From Basidiobolus ranarum (Eukaryota > Basidiobolomycota > Basidiobolomycetes > Basidiobolales): DNA of 23,435 bases. The position numbers were made by a program, and so were the translations under genes. The notes under the pieces are model-generated. The model was not told the DNA's origin. It did no database searches and worked only from the letters and a program-made list of their open reading frames with translations. The stretch is from assembly GCA_040143965.1 (NCBI GenBank), contig JASJQH010007041.1:1-23435 (forward strand), written 5' to 3'. Shown here one piece after another: positions 1-11,955 of this stretch; the stretch's first letter is position 1; each line of letters begins with the position of its first letter.

Positions 1-3000
1 GAATCTTTGGTGGAAGAAGTGCCCTCATTGCTACGTTGATTCCTAGAAGGATTTAAAGTTCAGTACTTTTCTTTGGACGATTGGAGTGGTCCTAGTGAAT
101 TACATTCTAATTCGATCCTCCACTTCTCTAGCCTTTCTTTGAGTCTCCTGACGTATCTTCAACACTTGATCGGATTCTGCGTGGATCTTACGGATATTTT
201 TTCTGCCCAGGTTAGAATTCTTAAGCTCTGCTCTGTGTCGCTTTGAATTGCTGAAGAATCTTCCACGATGACTTGAGCTCTGTGCATTAGGCAGATCGGA
301 CTTTCTTTTCCTACATGATTTAACCATTAGAAAGTTCCCAACCCAGTGGAAATAATGAATGAATTACCTCATATCGCTACTTTCACTTTCATCTTCACTA
401 CCGTCACTGCTACTGCTCAAAACAATCGGATCGGATTTCTTCTCTTGATGTCTAGACATGTATACATAGCCAGGAGGAATATCATCTGGATTGTCGTACG
501 TTTCAAGCCTGTTGGAGTTATCATTAGGAAGGCTATCGATGGAACTTAATCTACTAACTGCTGATTCTGGGACATCTTCATCCTCACTCGAAGAGATGAT
601 TGATATATCCACGATCTGGCTGTTTAACCTAAGCTTTTCCAAGTTTGTCTCTCGATTATGCAGATTGTTACGGTTAAACAGGAATGCCGGTACTCCCATT
701 TTGTTGGACATGCTAGATTTGGCTGCTAGTGGTAACTTAGCTTTCATGGAGGATCGCTCTTCTATTACATTATCTATGGTCAAAGCTCCTTGACTTTCTG
801 ACGGTGAAGGTAACGCATGTCTGTTAACTGGAGTAGTGACCGAGTTGGTGGGTGCAACACGTTCGATGGAAGATTTCTCGTTGATATGTTTGCGAGGTGG
901 TGGTGTACCAGTGGATATGGAGCTATTCCCAGGTTTATTACGGGGTGGTGGTGTATTAGTAGATATTGAGCCACTTCCTGATATCCCTTGATTCTCTTTC
1001 TTCTTGCTGCTTCCTTGTTCATTTACCTGATTACTGACGACTTCAGGCTCAGATTCAAGTAGTACCCCTTCATTTGGTAAACCATTGACCTCTGTAGACT
1101 CTGACGAATTCAACATTACTGTAGGTAGATCCTCAACTATAGGCTGATTAATTGGAAATCGTTAGGGTTTAGTATGATGATACAACTTTAGTTAATGCAA
1201 AGACATACTTCCGGCCCCTTCAGTAAAGCGATCTTCCACTCCAGCACTGACATGGAATCTAAAGTGAACCCTAATTCCTCCGAGTGCTCACAACATTTGA
1301 GTACATCTTCCTCACTGTACATTCTACCATTAGCAATCTCGAAAATTTGCTTTTCTAAACGCTAATTTGTTCAAGTACGAAAGGTTAGATCTACTGAGAC
1401 ATAAAAAGATTTCCAATTCGATTGATATATGGATGTTAATCTCTCTCACCTCCTTCAAAGATCTCAATGCCACCTCTTTAATGGGTAAAGTTCTCTTCTC
1501 TTTTTGATAAGTGTTTATCTTTTGAAGTTCAAATTCAGGAAGCCTGCGATGAAGATGTATATTAGTAAACAAGAAATTCCCTGGATTTCCCGACAAGTCA
1601 CTCACTTATTTTTCTTCCATTGAGCCACTCGTTGACTTATGTACTTTTGTATCGTTTGTTCTATGGATTCTTTAGACAAATTTGGGATTATACTGGGATT
1701 TCCATGGATTGTTGGGGTATCTTGAATTGGTGGTTCAATCATTACAAGTTCTACAATATCCACCACAATTAATAAACCGTCGAGTGACAAGCGATGATTT
1801 GAAAGTGCTTACTTTTCGATCGATTTTCTTTTCGTAGTTCTCTTTCAAGTTCAGAATCGAATTCGTAATCCTCCCAATCGGAATCCCCATAAAGCTATAA
1901 TAAATGAAGTAGAGTGAGTGCCAAGTACATTTCCCTACAAGTAACACTCTCCTTAAGCCAAAAGCTTACCGGTAACACGTCTTCTTCCTCACTCATATTA
2001 TGAACTCCATTGTTCGTTTCATTCGATACCTCTGTCATCGGTACTGAAGCAACTGCCTTGAACTTTGACATTACATCCTCGCCCGACCTGATTAGATCAT
2101 CCACATACGCTAAACGAGCTGATTAAAAAAGAACCACGTTAACTAGGTTAAACGGTAACAATGAGATTCAAAAGAAACGTACTATTGACTCCTTGGGCGT
2201 CAATACGAAATAATCTAACTGGGACTTGAGGGCTCTTGGAAAGTTGATAAGCCGTAGTAATCTCATCATTATCGAATAAGGTCATTTCACGAAGTAAGCG
2301 TTTTAAGCGTCGCTAATTAGACAACATCCATTGAAAGTTAGATTTTCATGGTTATTTAAGAATTCTTATTTCGTTTTACCTGGGCAATACTTGCTTCTCC
2401 AAGAAATTTTCGTGAACCTAAAAGAATGAAAGGATACAGTTAAAATGTGATTTCCAATATGGAGTATATTGGTAAATACCTTTCTTTCTTTTATAGACAA
2501 ATTCCACTTCCGTTTCCGTATCCTCAATACTCAGAAAAGTGGCATCACCAGCACGTCGCAACTGTAAAGGTGTGAAAAATAGATGTTCTTCTTTCAATGG
2601 ATGAAGAGGCAATCTTGGTGACTGTGATTTAGTATTGGACACTATTGAAGTCCGTTTGACTTTACTTTTGGTGGGTTTGCTAAGTTGTCCGGATATGGAG
2701 GGATCACCTAACTTGTGTGAAATCTCCATTGGTAATTCATCATCTTCATTCGTAGTTTCGCTTTCAAGTGATAATTGCGCTACAGCAACTGTCGTCTCAG
2801 GTATCTCGGTAACGTTAGGTGAATTTGTTGATATATCCGATAACGAGCGTATTTTTGGGCTTTCGCGTGGCAAACTAGAGTCACACCCTTCCTCTACATC
2901 TAGGGAATTAAATGATGGAGAGTTGACTGAAGTGAGTGTAGGAGGGGATTGATCTGAAGGGGAAATATTGTGTACGGCTTTTACAATGTTCGATCTTTTC

Positions 3001-3797
3001 AAGTGTTTGAGAGGTTTAGTGAATGCATCCTCTAGTGAAGCCTTCTTGGAATCCATCAGATTATCGAATATGTCAAGTCTTTGAATCTCATCATTCTCTT
3101 CAAAATAAGTTCCAAGTCCCGTATTTTCTGGATGTATAGTTTGAGTGGTAAATAGGTTACTAGGTTGTGAGGGTGAATGGCTCAATATACTTGAGGGTGA
3201 ATTGAAAGAGCTTTGTTGAGTTGAGTGGTTGATTTTTATATCTTCTCCAAGTGTATCTAATTAAAATATTATTTAGAAGACCGAACAAAGTAAAATATTC
3301 AACAAAAATATATAAAAAGTGTGACGAAAAGGGTTTTAGTAACAAGTAATAAGAAACAAAGAGAAAGAACTTCCTCTTACTAAACTTTTCTCTATCCATT
3401 CATGGATAAAGTTACGTTTGGAAGTTCTCCCTTTAACAAAGAAATAGAAACTCACTTGTTCTTCCATTCTTTAGTGACTCAATAGCATTCAATATTTTAC
3501 ACCGTTTCCCAAAGGATTTTATTTCCAATTCAGTTTTAAGTACCACGTCGTCAACGTTATGAAGTAAAATACTTCCATCAACGTCGTTATCTATTGAAAA
3601 GAAGGTCGGGTCAATTCCAGGTTTTCGTGTACACTTGACATTCAAACCAGTGTAACCAATTACAAGAAGAAAAATTGGAATATCTCTTTACCTAAAAACT
3701 GTTCAGCTATCTTTTCACTATTTACAAGAGAGGCTATCCACGAAGAAACCTCAGTCACTGACCAGCTCTGAGGATCGGAACCCAGAAGGTTACTCAT
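1..3797 (-). CDS. SAM-domain protein, N-terminal 944 residues of a 13-exon gene (possible fungal SAM/SNF2-family chromatin protein), partial
   Basis: Exons (transcript order): 3797-3692, 3590-3456, 3256-2480, 2417-2380, 2312-2183, 2118-1970, 1894-1813, 1750-1606, 1543-1450, 1361-1209, 1143-368, 310-104, 42-1. Every junction is GT-AG and keeps phase; the gene runs off the left edge. Residues about 11-78 form a SAM domain: WSVTEVSSWIASL, then DGSILL, then KSFGKRCKILNAIESLK. SAM domains mediate protein oligomerisation. After a Ser/Pro-rich stretch comes a more conserved-looking part: LYGDSDWEDYEFD, a WKKNKLPEFELQK segment, and a helical stretch ending EWKIALLKGPE. From memory, fungal SNF2-family proteins of the ATRX/Rad26-like group carry a similar order (SAM, acidic YGDS-type motif, helical W-K-LP segment) before the helicase, so that is my best guess; the helicase, if present, lies beyond base 1. 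Residues 604-862 are disordered with a duplicated TPPPR motif and two SIM-like motifs. The SAM call is strong; the SNF2 link is inference. Confidence -1.
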
Positions 3798-4434
3798 GCT
3801 GGGATATTTCAAAGGTATGTACTCAAAACTACGAGATTTACTCTAAAGGAAAATGTCAACAAAAATAGTAGAAGTAACGTTTACTATTACTATCCAACAA
3901 GAATAGTAAAGGAAGGCGAAAAAGAATCGGATTTAGAATAAATAATGGAATTTTAATGATTACAATAACACCAAGACTTCGATTAAATCACATTATGGAA
4001 AGTATATCTGATGATGTTAGAAAATTCTCTTGAAGTGAATCAATGCTAGCTTTTTGATTGGTGGTCTCGACATATCTGTTTGTCAATGAAAGATGATCAT
4101 TGTTTAGCCCGCGAAATAAAGCGAAATATTGGATTGATGTATACTTTGATACGATGAAAGAATAGAGTTCGGTGGTTTACTAAAGAAATGCTACCTTGAA
4201 AAGAATCTTTATAAACAAATTACATGCAAATGTCACCAAAAGTAAAACTATGTCAATAAAAAGAAATGTCAAATCAAAAACCACTATATAATGTTGGACC
4301 AAACGAAACAGATGCAAAAGTATATGATGTATATAAAGTGCTTTCGAAAACACAAGAATAACCGACGATGTAAAGCGTAGGGATGGATGGTGCGGTGGGC
4401 AGTCGGTATTTGCGTGACTGGAGTGCTTCTACTA
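3798..4434. other. Intergenic region between the SAM gene start and the HMG-box gene stop
   Basis: About 640 nt with no coding signal on either strand. It should hold the promoter of the minus-strand SAM-domain gene and the 3' UTR of the HMG-box gene, since both are transcribed right to left. I see no clear TATA box or repeat. No AATAAA was found on the minus strand just downstream of the HMG stop, so that gene's polyadenylation signal is probably a variant form. Confidence 0.6.
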
Positions 4435-6790
4435 CTACTGCTTATCCGCCAGATACACCTCCATCTCTCTAGCATACCTAGCTTTATCTTCGCTGGCTTT
4501 TTGCTCCCAAGGAACTCTTTCTTCAGGGGTCATTGAGTTCCATTGATGGGCAATAATTTTGCTGATGGGCCCCACAGTGCTACCAGGATATTGCTCAGCT
4601 ACCTGTGGACGGACGGCAGAGAGATAAAACAAAAACCCAGACATTGGATGTTTGGGAGCTGTGGGATTCTTCTGCTTCTTCTTTTTACGCCCTCTAGGGT
4701 CTCGTGTGGGGGTAGAATCTTCCTCCTCATCCAAACCTCGCTTTCGTCCAGCTTCAATCTCAGCCTTGGACCGGCGAGTATATACAAAGTCAGGGTTGGT
4801 AGACAAGAAATCTTTCTTCAGACTTTGTGCCTCCGTAAAGTATTTATTACGTTCATCCTACAAAGAAAAATCAGTCGACTGAAGAATAATCCATCAAATG
4901 CTACTTCTTACCTCACTCAAGCTCTTCCATCGATCACCAATTTCCTTACTGATTTCAGCAACACTCATGTTAGGGTTGGTTTCGAGCAGTCTATGACGCA
5001 TCTCCTTGTTGAAGATCAAATAAGCATTCATAGGTCTTTTCAGCTTTGATGAACTATCATCGCCAGCTGAGCGACGACGATACTTCTTTTTGGTATTGTT
5101 AGGTCGACGGGTATAGACATAATCTGGATTTGTTTCTAAAAATTCGGTCTTCAGGGTACGAGCACGCTCGACGTATTCTAATTTACGAGACTCGTCCATC
5201 TTGGCCCACTCATCTCCCAATATCTTGCTTTGAGCGGCGGTGGTCATAGTTGGATCAGCCTGTTGAAGTTGAGGCCTGCGTTCACTAGCATAAATCAAAA
5301 AGGCATTCATTGGTCGCTTGAGCTTCTGACCAGACGGCGTTGTATTGGGTGGAGTCATCTTTAGGTTTTTCGATTTTGACTTTGGTGTTTTGGGTGATCT
5401 AGGCTTTATAGACGTGTTTTGAGTTCCGCTTCTAAATTGGGTGGATGGTGACGATAGTATCTCGCTTTCATGTATATTTTCCGGTTGGATGAGCTCCTTA
5501 GGCTTTATATTGGATGGACTACTTGCCATTTGAGATACAGAGGTTTGAGCGGACGCCAAGGCTCCGATTCCAGGGAACTGGGATTGAGAAAGTGTGGAAT
5601 GCTGGATGGAAGCCAAAGGTTGTGTGTGTTTCTCCATTCCTTGATCCATGTTCTGACCGAGGTTGTGAGGAACTCCATGGCCAATATTCTGGTTCATCCC
5701 AGGATTCAAGTTGTGGTTATTAGCATTTTGATTCACACCTGAGATACAGCAAAATGGGTTAAATTTGGGGGGGGGGTAATTTTCAAAACAAAAACAAACT
5801 AAACAAACCTGCTCCGTAACCAGTATCGATACTGTGGTCAACTTGAAGGTGGCTTTCATTAGCTACGCTATTAGCATTTCCTCCAAGGCCATGACCATTA
5901 TTATTATGATTAGTGCTATTATGACTATTATACTGAAACTCCGAATCAGCTTTTGGCTTGAGTTCCTGATTTGACTTTTGGAGACTTGGTTAGGTAGGAG
6001 CAAACAAGCATTGGTATAACCATCAAATCTTACGTTTTCACTATCAACATATTGACTCAAAGCATTCCGACCGAAGCTATCCATTCCACCAAGCTGGTTG
6101 GTATACCCTTGATTAGAATAGCCCATTCCATTAGTTAAACTTGAGGGATCAATTCCACCCATCATACTTGTATTTCCCGAGTACCTCCGGATGAATGAAG
6201 TGTCTGGTGATTGTGGTGCCATATGTGCGACAGACATTGCTTGAGATTGACCATTGGAAGAGGCAGGTGCTTGCTGATAGTTGGAATATGTTTGTTGAGA
6301 CGTAGACGCTATATAAAAGAATCCATTAAAGCTTAGCAAAAATCACCAAGTATGAATAGAGCACCAAAGCAAACTAACCTAAAGGTCCTTGATTAAAATA
6401 AGGAAGTTGTGCGTCATTGTTGTGCATCATTCGAAGTGTCTGAGGAGGATAGCCAGAAGAAGGCGGTGTGATACCTTGCATAGAAGATAGGCCAGGGTGT
6501 CCTCCATTATGTAAAAGAGAATTCTGAAGATTTGGTGATCCATCAGAATTATCCTGCTGAAATATTGAGTTGTTGTTTTTCCAAGGATCTGAAGGGTTTA
6601 AATAACCCCGACTATCAAACCCAGATGGATCAAACTGACGAGTATTGTATGGCCCTAAAGAACCTAACGGAGCAAAAGTGTTCACTGGGTTCAAGCCTTG
6701 CCCTAAATTTGGATTTAGCCCTTGGCTCTGTCTTCGATTTGGAAACATCATGTTATTCCCTGGATTGTGTTGGTTCTGGTGGAAAGCCAT
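4435..6790 (-). CDS. Three-HMG-box DNA-binding protein, 697 aa, 5 exons
   Basis: Exons: 6790-6379, 6308-6034, 5965-5809, 5738-4912, 4857-4435; all junctions are GT-AG and in phase. The ATG at 6790 is preceded by an in-frame TGA 24 nt upstream, which supports the start. Residues 1 to about 350 are rich in Asn, Gln, Gly, Met and Ser with no fold I recognise. Then come three HMG boxes: box 1 about 421-487 (KLKRPMNAFLIYASERRPQL), box 2 about 514-580 (LKRPMNAYLIFNKEMRHRL), box 3 about 624-693 (PKHPMSGFLFYLSAVRPQV). Boxes 1 and 2 resemble the sequence-specific MATA/SOX class and each ends in a basic NPDYVYTRR / NPDFVYTRR tail. Box 3 lacks that tail and looks closer to the non-specific HMGB class. 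Basic linkers (KPRSPKTPKSKSK, RGRKKKKQK) could be nuclear localisation signals. The likely role is nuclear DNA binding or bending as a transcription factor or architectural protein. The target is unknown; mating-type function cannot be inferred from boxes alone. Confidence 0.9.
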
Positions 6791-8910
6791 ATTATCTGAG
6801 AGGGTGTGTTGTCACTTCTACGTTCAGTTTATTTCCAACTGAAAAATATATGACCAATGTTGAAGTTATTGTGGCTGTGACTTCCTAGTTCAAGTGAAAG
6901 AACAGAGAACATGGTTAAACTGAGGACTTGAAAGAGGGGAATGTAGTTGGTTCAAGATATAATATAGTATAGTTTTAGCTAAACAACAAGGTAAGCAAGA
7001 GAATAGATGAAAATTTGTTAGGGTATGAATATTGGAGGGGTAGTGATATACGATATTAAGCATAAATTAAAATAGAAGACGAAATAAGAAGCAATGGAAT
7101 ACTTACTTTAGTACGTAAAATGGGCGATATAATAAATGTATGAATAAAATAAGCTAATATGGATGGCAATAAGTAAGGGATCCGGTATTGTAATAAATAT
7201 ATATATCTATCTACCCTCGTATAAATATAGTACGTTAACTACTTTCAAAAGCCTATTAAGAGAATGGTGAAAGGGAAAGGAGGGGAATAATAAGATTGGT
7301 AATTGAATGAAAAGAATAGAAGTGGAAGACTATTTTGTTGATGATGCGTGGTCAATATAAACTAATCTCAACTGAGTCCTCCTTCTATAAATGTCTGATC
7401 ATTTATTTAAATATACACTATTTCTATTTCCTTATTATATTTCTTGCTGAAACGGGCTAAATTACTGTATGATTACTCATTAAATTTTATACAGATCTCG
7501 GAGATTGCTCGAGATCGATTCAAGTATATTTTCTCACAGACACTGAAACCATGTATGCATTTGACCTAATAAAGCCCCATAGAACAAATTACGAATGATA
7601 GAGATATATAGATTGGGCTACCCCCAAATAAGTGTCAATTTAAATATGAAGACAATGTGCGTGCCCAAATCAAGATGGCAGACAGAGTGAGACGGGTGAA
7701 TGTAATGTATATATAGGAGAGGAGATGATTCTGTCCTGACGAATAATATATCATTCACGGAACTCACCCTTGGACTATAGGGTGCTTGAGTATTCCCCCG
7801 GTGTCTCCTTAGGAGTCATTCTAACCTTACTCCCCTGCTTCACCAATGGATAGGAATCTGAGTTATGGCAATCTTTGTCCATCAACGCGTCCGTAAAAAA
7901 GGCGTAACGAAGCACTCACGTTATATACATATATCCCCACTTGGTATGACTACAAATGCCACGAAGGTTTGCAATAATAGCCGAATAAGATACCCAAGCA
8001 GTGTCAAGAGCGTGAGGGGCAGGTTGGACACGATCGCGTTGTTAAGCCAATTTATAGTAATTTCGAGTTTACTGAGGTGGATCCCACTGTAACCAACAGA
8101 CGAGTGCTTATACTGTGATACCACACTCCTTGGTGGCTTCGCATGGCATGAATAAGGATCAATATATTCTATATATACATTCGACAAGCTTACAGATAAA
8201 AATGGCAACGTGATTCCCTTACTGGCTTCATACTCCATTGCATCCTAATTCAGGAAACCTAACCCTAAGTCAAATACGGCTATCTTAAAATGGGTTGCAC
8301 GAGCTTTATCTCGTATTACTTACAAAGCTGCGCCTTAAAGGTCAGTGTGAAGTGTTCGATATCACGTTATGAGACTTTATCAATCGGTTTGGGCTATACT
8401 AAAGGCTCTACTAAAAACCGGTATGCTCACCGGGCTGATCCAATTATCATTTCCGTTCAAAATCATTTCACAGGGGATCTGTTTATGACTAATAGTCTCT
8501 ATTTGATTATACTATCTAGGATGCTATCGGTGTACAACGCTTTGGTGTACAGTACTTGGACAGAATCTCCGCCCCCACCTCCACCTCACCCTCACTCATT
8601 GATCGAGAAAACCTTTAGGCTACAGAACCAATCTATCACTACTTAACGAGCTCAAGTAAATCTCTCATCGACGATCCTATCATGTATGAAACGATCCATA
8701 AGTCAAGCGTGGACAAATATCCTGTGGTTTTGGCGTGTTGGCCTTGGTAACAAACTATAGTTACACTTGATTACATATAATAGTTGGCTTGTTTCACCAA
8801 CAAATTAGAGCTGTTACTTTGATGATGATTTATTATCAAATTTTCTATGAACATAATAAAAAGAATGAGGAGTTGTTGACATGAATCTAGTGAATGATGA
8901 AAAGATATCT
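6791..8910. other. Gene-poor intergenic region upstream of the HMG-box gene
   Basis: About 2.1 kb. The part from 6791 to about 7500 is AT-rich and should contain the HMG gene's 5' UTR and promoter. Several short open frames lie between 7865 and 8650 on both strands, the longest 118 codons on the plus strand (8290-8646), but they overlap on opposite strands, have no recognisable domain and no clear flanking splice sites. A short telomere-like CCTAACCCTAA lies at 8258-8268. The 3' UTR of the calcium pump occupies roughly 8800-8910. Confidence 0.5.
8829..8834 (-). terminator. Candidate polyadenylation signal of the SERCA gene
   Basis: TTTATT on the plus strand reads AATAAA on the minus strand, about 77 nt past the SERCA stop codon, a normal distance for a 3' UTR. 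AT-rich DNA surrounds it, so this is suggestive only. Confidence 0.45.
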
Positions 8911-11900
8911 TCAATCCGACTTCACTTTGGTTGGTGGTGCGACATAGTTTCTAGAAACATATTTCAATACTTCATCAATGATGATCACTGGGAAGGAGAT
9001 CCAGAGAACAGCCCACCATTCCTCAAGGTTGAGGGGAGTAATGGAGAATAGAGAAGTAAAGAAAGGCACATAGAGGATGACAAAGTGAAGAATCATAGAA
9101 AGAATAATGGCGAAAACGAGGTACATATTGGTCCAAAGAGGTAGTGTCAATAGAGACTCATTCTCACTCAAGGAATTCATGGCATTGAACATTTCAATGG
9201 TAACCAAGATGGACAAGGACATGGTAGTAGCACGGTGTGACATATTGTTAATAAACATCGAGCACCCGATTTCTGGGAACAACTCGGAGCATTTGTGGAA
9301 GTTACTGAGTTCATAGAAGGTGATCTGTGGCCCACCTTGATAAAACATGAACCACCAAGCATAACCAAATACTGTGGCACAACCGACATATACACCAACA
9401 ACCATGTAACGGAAGAATAACCAAGTACCAACGATGGGCTCACGAGAGCTTCTAGGAGGCTGACGCATGATATCGTGATCGGGAGGATTGAATCCAAGAG
9501 CGGTAGCGGGAAGACCATCAGTGACCAAGTTTACCCACAATAGTTGAACAGGGATAAGAGCTTCTGGCATTCCAAGAAGGACAGTCAAGAAAATACTAAC
9601 TACTTCACCAATGTTGGAACTAATCAAGTAACGAATGAACTGTTTGGTATTGTTGTAGATGGAGCGACCCTCTTCAACTGCCTTTTCAATAGTAGCAAAG
9701 TTATCATCAGCTAGGACCATGTCAGCGGCAAGCTTAGCAACATCGGTACCAGTACCCATAGCAATACCAATATCGGCCTTCTTCAGAGCAGGAGCATCGT
9801 TGACACCATCACCTGTCATGGCTACAATGTGACCACTACTTTGAAGTAAGTCAACAAGTGCTTGCTTGTGAGTGGGTTCAGTTCTTGAGAAGAGGCCAGC
9901 GCGCTCGACAGCCAACTTCTTTTGAGCAGGGGAGAGTTCATCAAATTCGCGACCAGTGTATGACTTTCCAGTCAAGTCCTCATTTTCACCAAAAATACCG
10001 ATTTGTCTACAGATGGCTTCAGCTGTATTCTTATTGTCTCCAGTAATAACAATAACTCGGATACCAGCGGTTTTACATTTCACGATTGAATCGCGAACCT
10101 CGGGTCTGGGGGGATCAATCATGGCAACAAGTCCAACAAAAGTCATGTTTTGCTCGTAGTTGATAAACTTGCTAGGGTCACGAAGATCCCAGTGTGAGCC
10201 ATCACTAGGTAAGTTGGAGATTGAGGCCAAACCAAGGCATCTTAAACTCATCTTACCACCATATTCGTTGATTTTCTTCATGATGATGTTGCGGATTTCG
10301 GGAGTAAGTTCGATCAAGGACTCAGGTGAAGATTCAGTGCGAACATGTGTACATCTCTCCAAGATTGACTCAGGAGCACCCTTAACGTAGAGAGATCCAT
10401 CCTTACCGGTGCTGGATCTAGTAGCGGGGCGGTGAGTATTGTTACGAGCAACGAGAACAGACATGGATTTACGATCACGAGAAAATTCAAAGGTGGCAAC
10501 TCTATTTGCTTGTTCCTCGATGTAGGTATTGCATGCGTTAACACGTTCTACTTTAGACATTTTGGACAACTTTTGATTGAAGCTTGCATCTTTGGTACCT
10601 AATTTCTCCACAAGAACCTTCAGAGCGGCCTCAGTGGGCTCACCTACATTGGTATAGTGATCATTGATGGGGTCATAGGCGATACGGGAATCATTGCAGA
10701 GAGCACAAATTTCAGATAGCTCCTGGATAACAGGTGATGTGACAGTTATGTCCTTGATGACTTTACCACTGGAGGTCTTTATATCACCAACGGGAGCATA
10801 ACTAGTACCGTCAACGTGGTATTCAGATAATCCACCAGAGGGATTGGCGACAGTGAGAACTCTTTGAATGGACATTTGATTGGTGGTCAATGTTCCGGTC
10901 TTATCCGAGCAAATTACACTAGTACATCCTAGAGTTTCAACCGAAGGCAGGGAACGAACAATGGCATTCTTCTGGGCCATCTTCTTAGTACCCAAGGCCA
11001 AACAAGTGGTAATTACTACAGCAAGACCTTCAGGAATTGCTGCAACAGCGAGAGCAACAGCAATCTTGAAGTAATAAATAGCTCCCTTTAACCATCCATG
11101 ATGAGAAGGATCGTTGAAGTGACGAATATTGACGACCCAAACCAAAATACAAATAACTGTGATAGCTTTGGCGAGGAAATCTCCAAAATCATCAAGCTTC
11201 TTTTTAAGGGGAGTTTTTTCGGAAATTTGGGATGTAATGCTTTGGTGAATATCACCAATGGCTGTTTGAGAACCAGTTTGAACGACTACAGCCTTAGCCT
11301 TTCCAAGAACTACGGTGGTACCGGAGAATAGGATGTTAAGTTGATCTTGCTTGACAGCTCTTTCGTCTTTGATGGCTTCAACTTGCTTATTAACGGAAAC
11401 GGATTCACCAGTGAGGATGGCTTGATCAATACGAATTGTGCTGGAAATTAGCTCGAGTACACGACAATCAGCCGGAATCTTATCACCGACAGCAATTTGA
11501 ATGATATCACCAGGAACCAATTCAATTGCGTTGATTTTAGATATCTCTCCATCGCGTAAAACTTTGGCTTCATCAGGGGAATACTCCTTCAAAGCCTCAA
11601 TGGCCTTCTCGGCGTTACTCTCTTGAATGACACCGACAGTAGCGTTGGCAATAAGAATAAGAAGGATAACGATTGGCTCCACATAGGCGGTGGCGGCATC
11701 TTCCTTACTCTCTTCCAGGAATGCAAGGACGAAAGAGATCGCGGCAGCAAAGAGAAGGATAATGACTAACTGATCTTTAAACTGCTCTAAAATAAGCTCC
11801 CACAGAGGAGTAGATTCTTCTTCGGGAAGTTCGTTCTTTCCGAATTTCTTCTGGTTAGAAGCTACCTGGTCTTTGGTCAAACCTTTATTAGGTTGAACAT

Positions 11901-11955
11901 TAAAAGCCTCAAGGACCTGTTGAGGTGTCTTTACAAAACTATCGTCCATTACCAA
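8911..11955 (-). CDS. SERCA-type calcium-transporting P-type ATPase (P2A), 1014 aa
   Basis: This pumps cytosolic Ca2+ into the endoplasmic reticulum, with ATP hydrolysis through an aspartyl-phosphate. Full length for the family (animal SERCA about 1000 aa) and uninterrupted. Numbering matches mammalian SERCA1 through the phosphorylation site: TGES at 182-185, PEGL with E309, phosphorylated D351 in DKTGTLT. Further on are KGAPES (525-530, nucleotide domain), TGDGVNDAP (714-722), and ion-site residues in NIGEVVS (N781, E784) and [10 protein letters not shown] (N809, D813). About ten hydrophobic segments fit the M1-M10 topology. SENESL (about 930-935) carries the M8 calcium-site glutamate. The C-terminus shows no KKXX retrieval motif. 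Position 312 is Ala where animal SERCA has Pro. M3 at 11949 is an alternative start. The gene has no introns although several neighbours have many. Regulation by a phospholamban-like peptide cannot be judged here. Confidence 0.97.
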   Translation of the reverse strand: MVMDDSFVKTPQQVLEAFNVQPNKGLTKDQVASNQKKFGKNELPEEESTPLWELILEQFKDQLVIILLFAAAISFVLAFLEESKEDAATAYVEPIVILLILIANATVGVIQESNAEKAIEALKEYSPDEAKVLRDGEISKINAIELVPGDIIQIAVGDKIPADCRVLELISSTIRIDQAILTGESVSVNKQVEAIKDERAVKQDQLNILFSGTTVVLGKAKAVVVQTGSQTAIGDIHQSITSQISEKTPLKKKLDDFGDFLAKAITVICILVWVVNIRHFNDPSHHGWLKGAIYYFKIAVALAVAAIPEGLAVVITTCLALGTKKMAQKNAIVRSLPSVETLGCTSVICSDKTGTLTTNQMSIQRVLTVANPSGGLSEYHVDGTSYAPVGDIKTSSGKVIKDITVTSPVIQELSEICALCNDSRIAYDPINDHYTNVGEPTEAALKVLVEKLGTKDASFNQKLSKMSKVERVNACNTYIEEQANRVATFEFSRDRKSMSVLVARNNTHRPATRSSTGKDGSLYVKGAPESILERCTHVRTESSPESLIELTPEIRNIIMKKINEYGGKMSLRCLGLASISNLPSDGSHWDLRDPSKFINYEQNMTFVGLVAMIDPPRPEVRDSIVKCKTAGIRVIVITGDNKNTAEAICRQIGIFGENEDLTGKSYTGREFDELSPAQKKLAVERAGLFSRTEPTHKQALVDLLQSSGHIVAMTGDGVNDAPALKKADIGIAMGTGTDVAKLAADMVLADDNFATIEKAVEEGRSIYNNTKQFIRYLISSNIGEVVSIFLTVLLGMPEALIPVQLLWVNLVTDGLPATALGFNPPDHDIMRQPPRSSREPIVGTWLFFRYMVVGVYVGCATVFGYAWWFMFYQGGPQITFYELSNFHKCSELFPEIGCSMFINNMSHRATTMSLSILVTIEMFNAMNSLSENESLLTLPLWTNMYLVFAIILSMILHFVILYVPFFTSLFSITPLNLEEWWAVLWISFPVIIIDEVLKYVSRNYVAPPTKVKSD

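Noticed and set aside
4543-5049. 168-codon plus-strand frame opposite the HMG-box gene
   Set aside because: It is antisense to well-defined HMG-box exons and has no features of its own.
7921-8238. 105-codon minus-strand frame with a hydrophobic stretch that looks like membrane segments
   Set aside because: Hydrophobicity arises from AT-rich low-complexity DNA; no family pattern, no clear start context or neighbouring exons.
8290-8646. 118-codon plus-strand open frame with a proline/histidine run
   Set aside because: No recognisable domain, no flanking splice sites, low-complexity proline tract, and other short frames in this region overlap on both strands. Likely chance.
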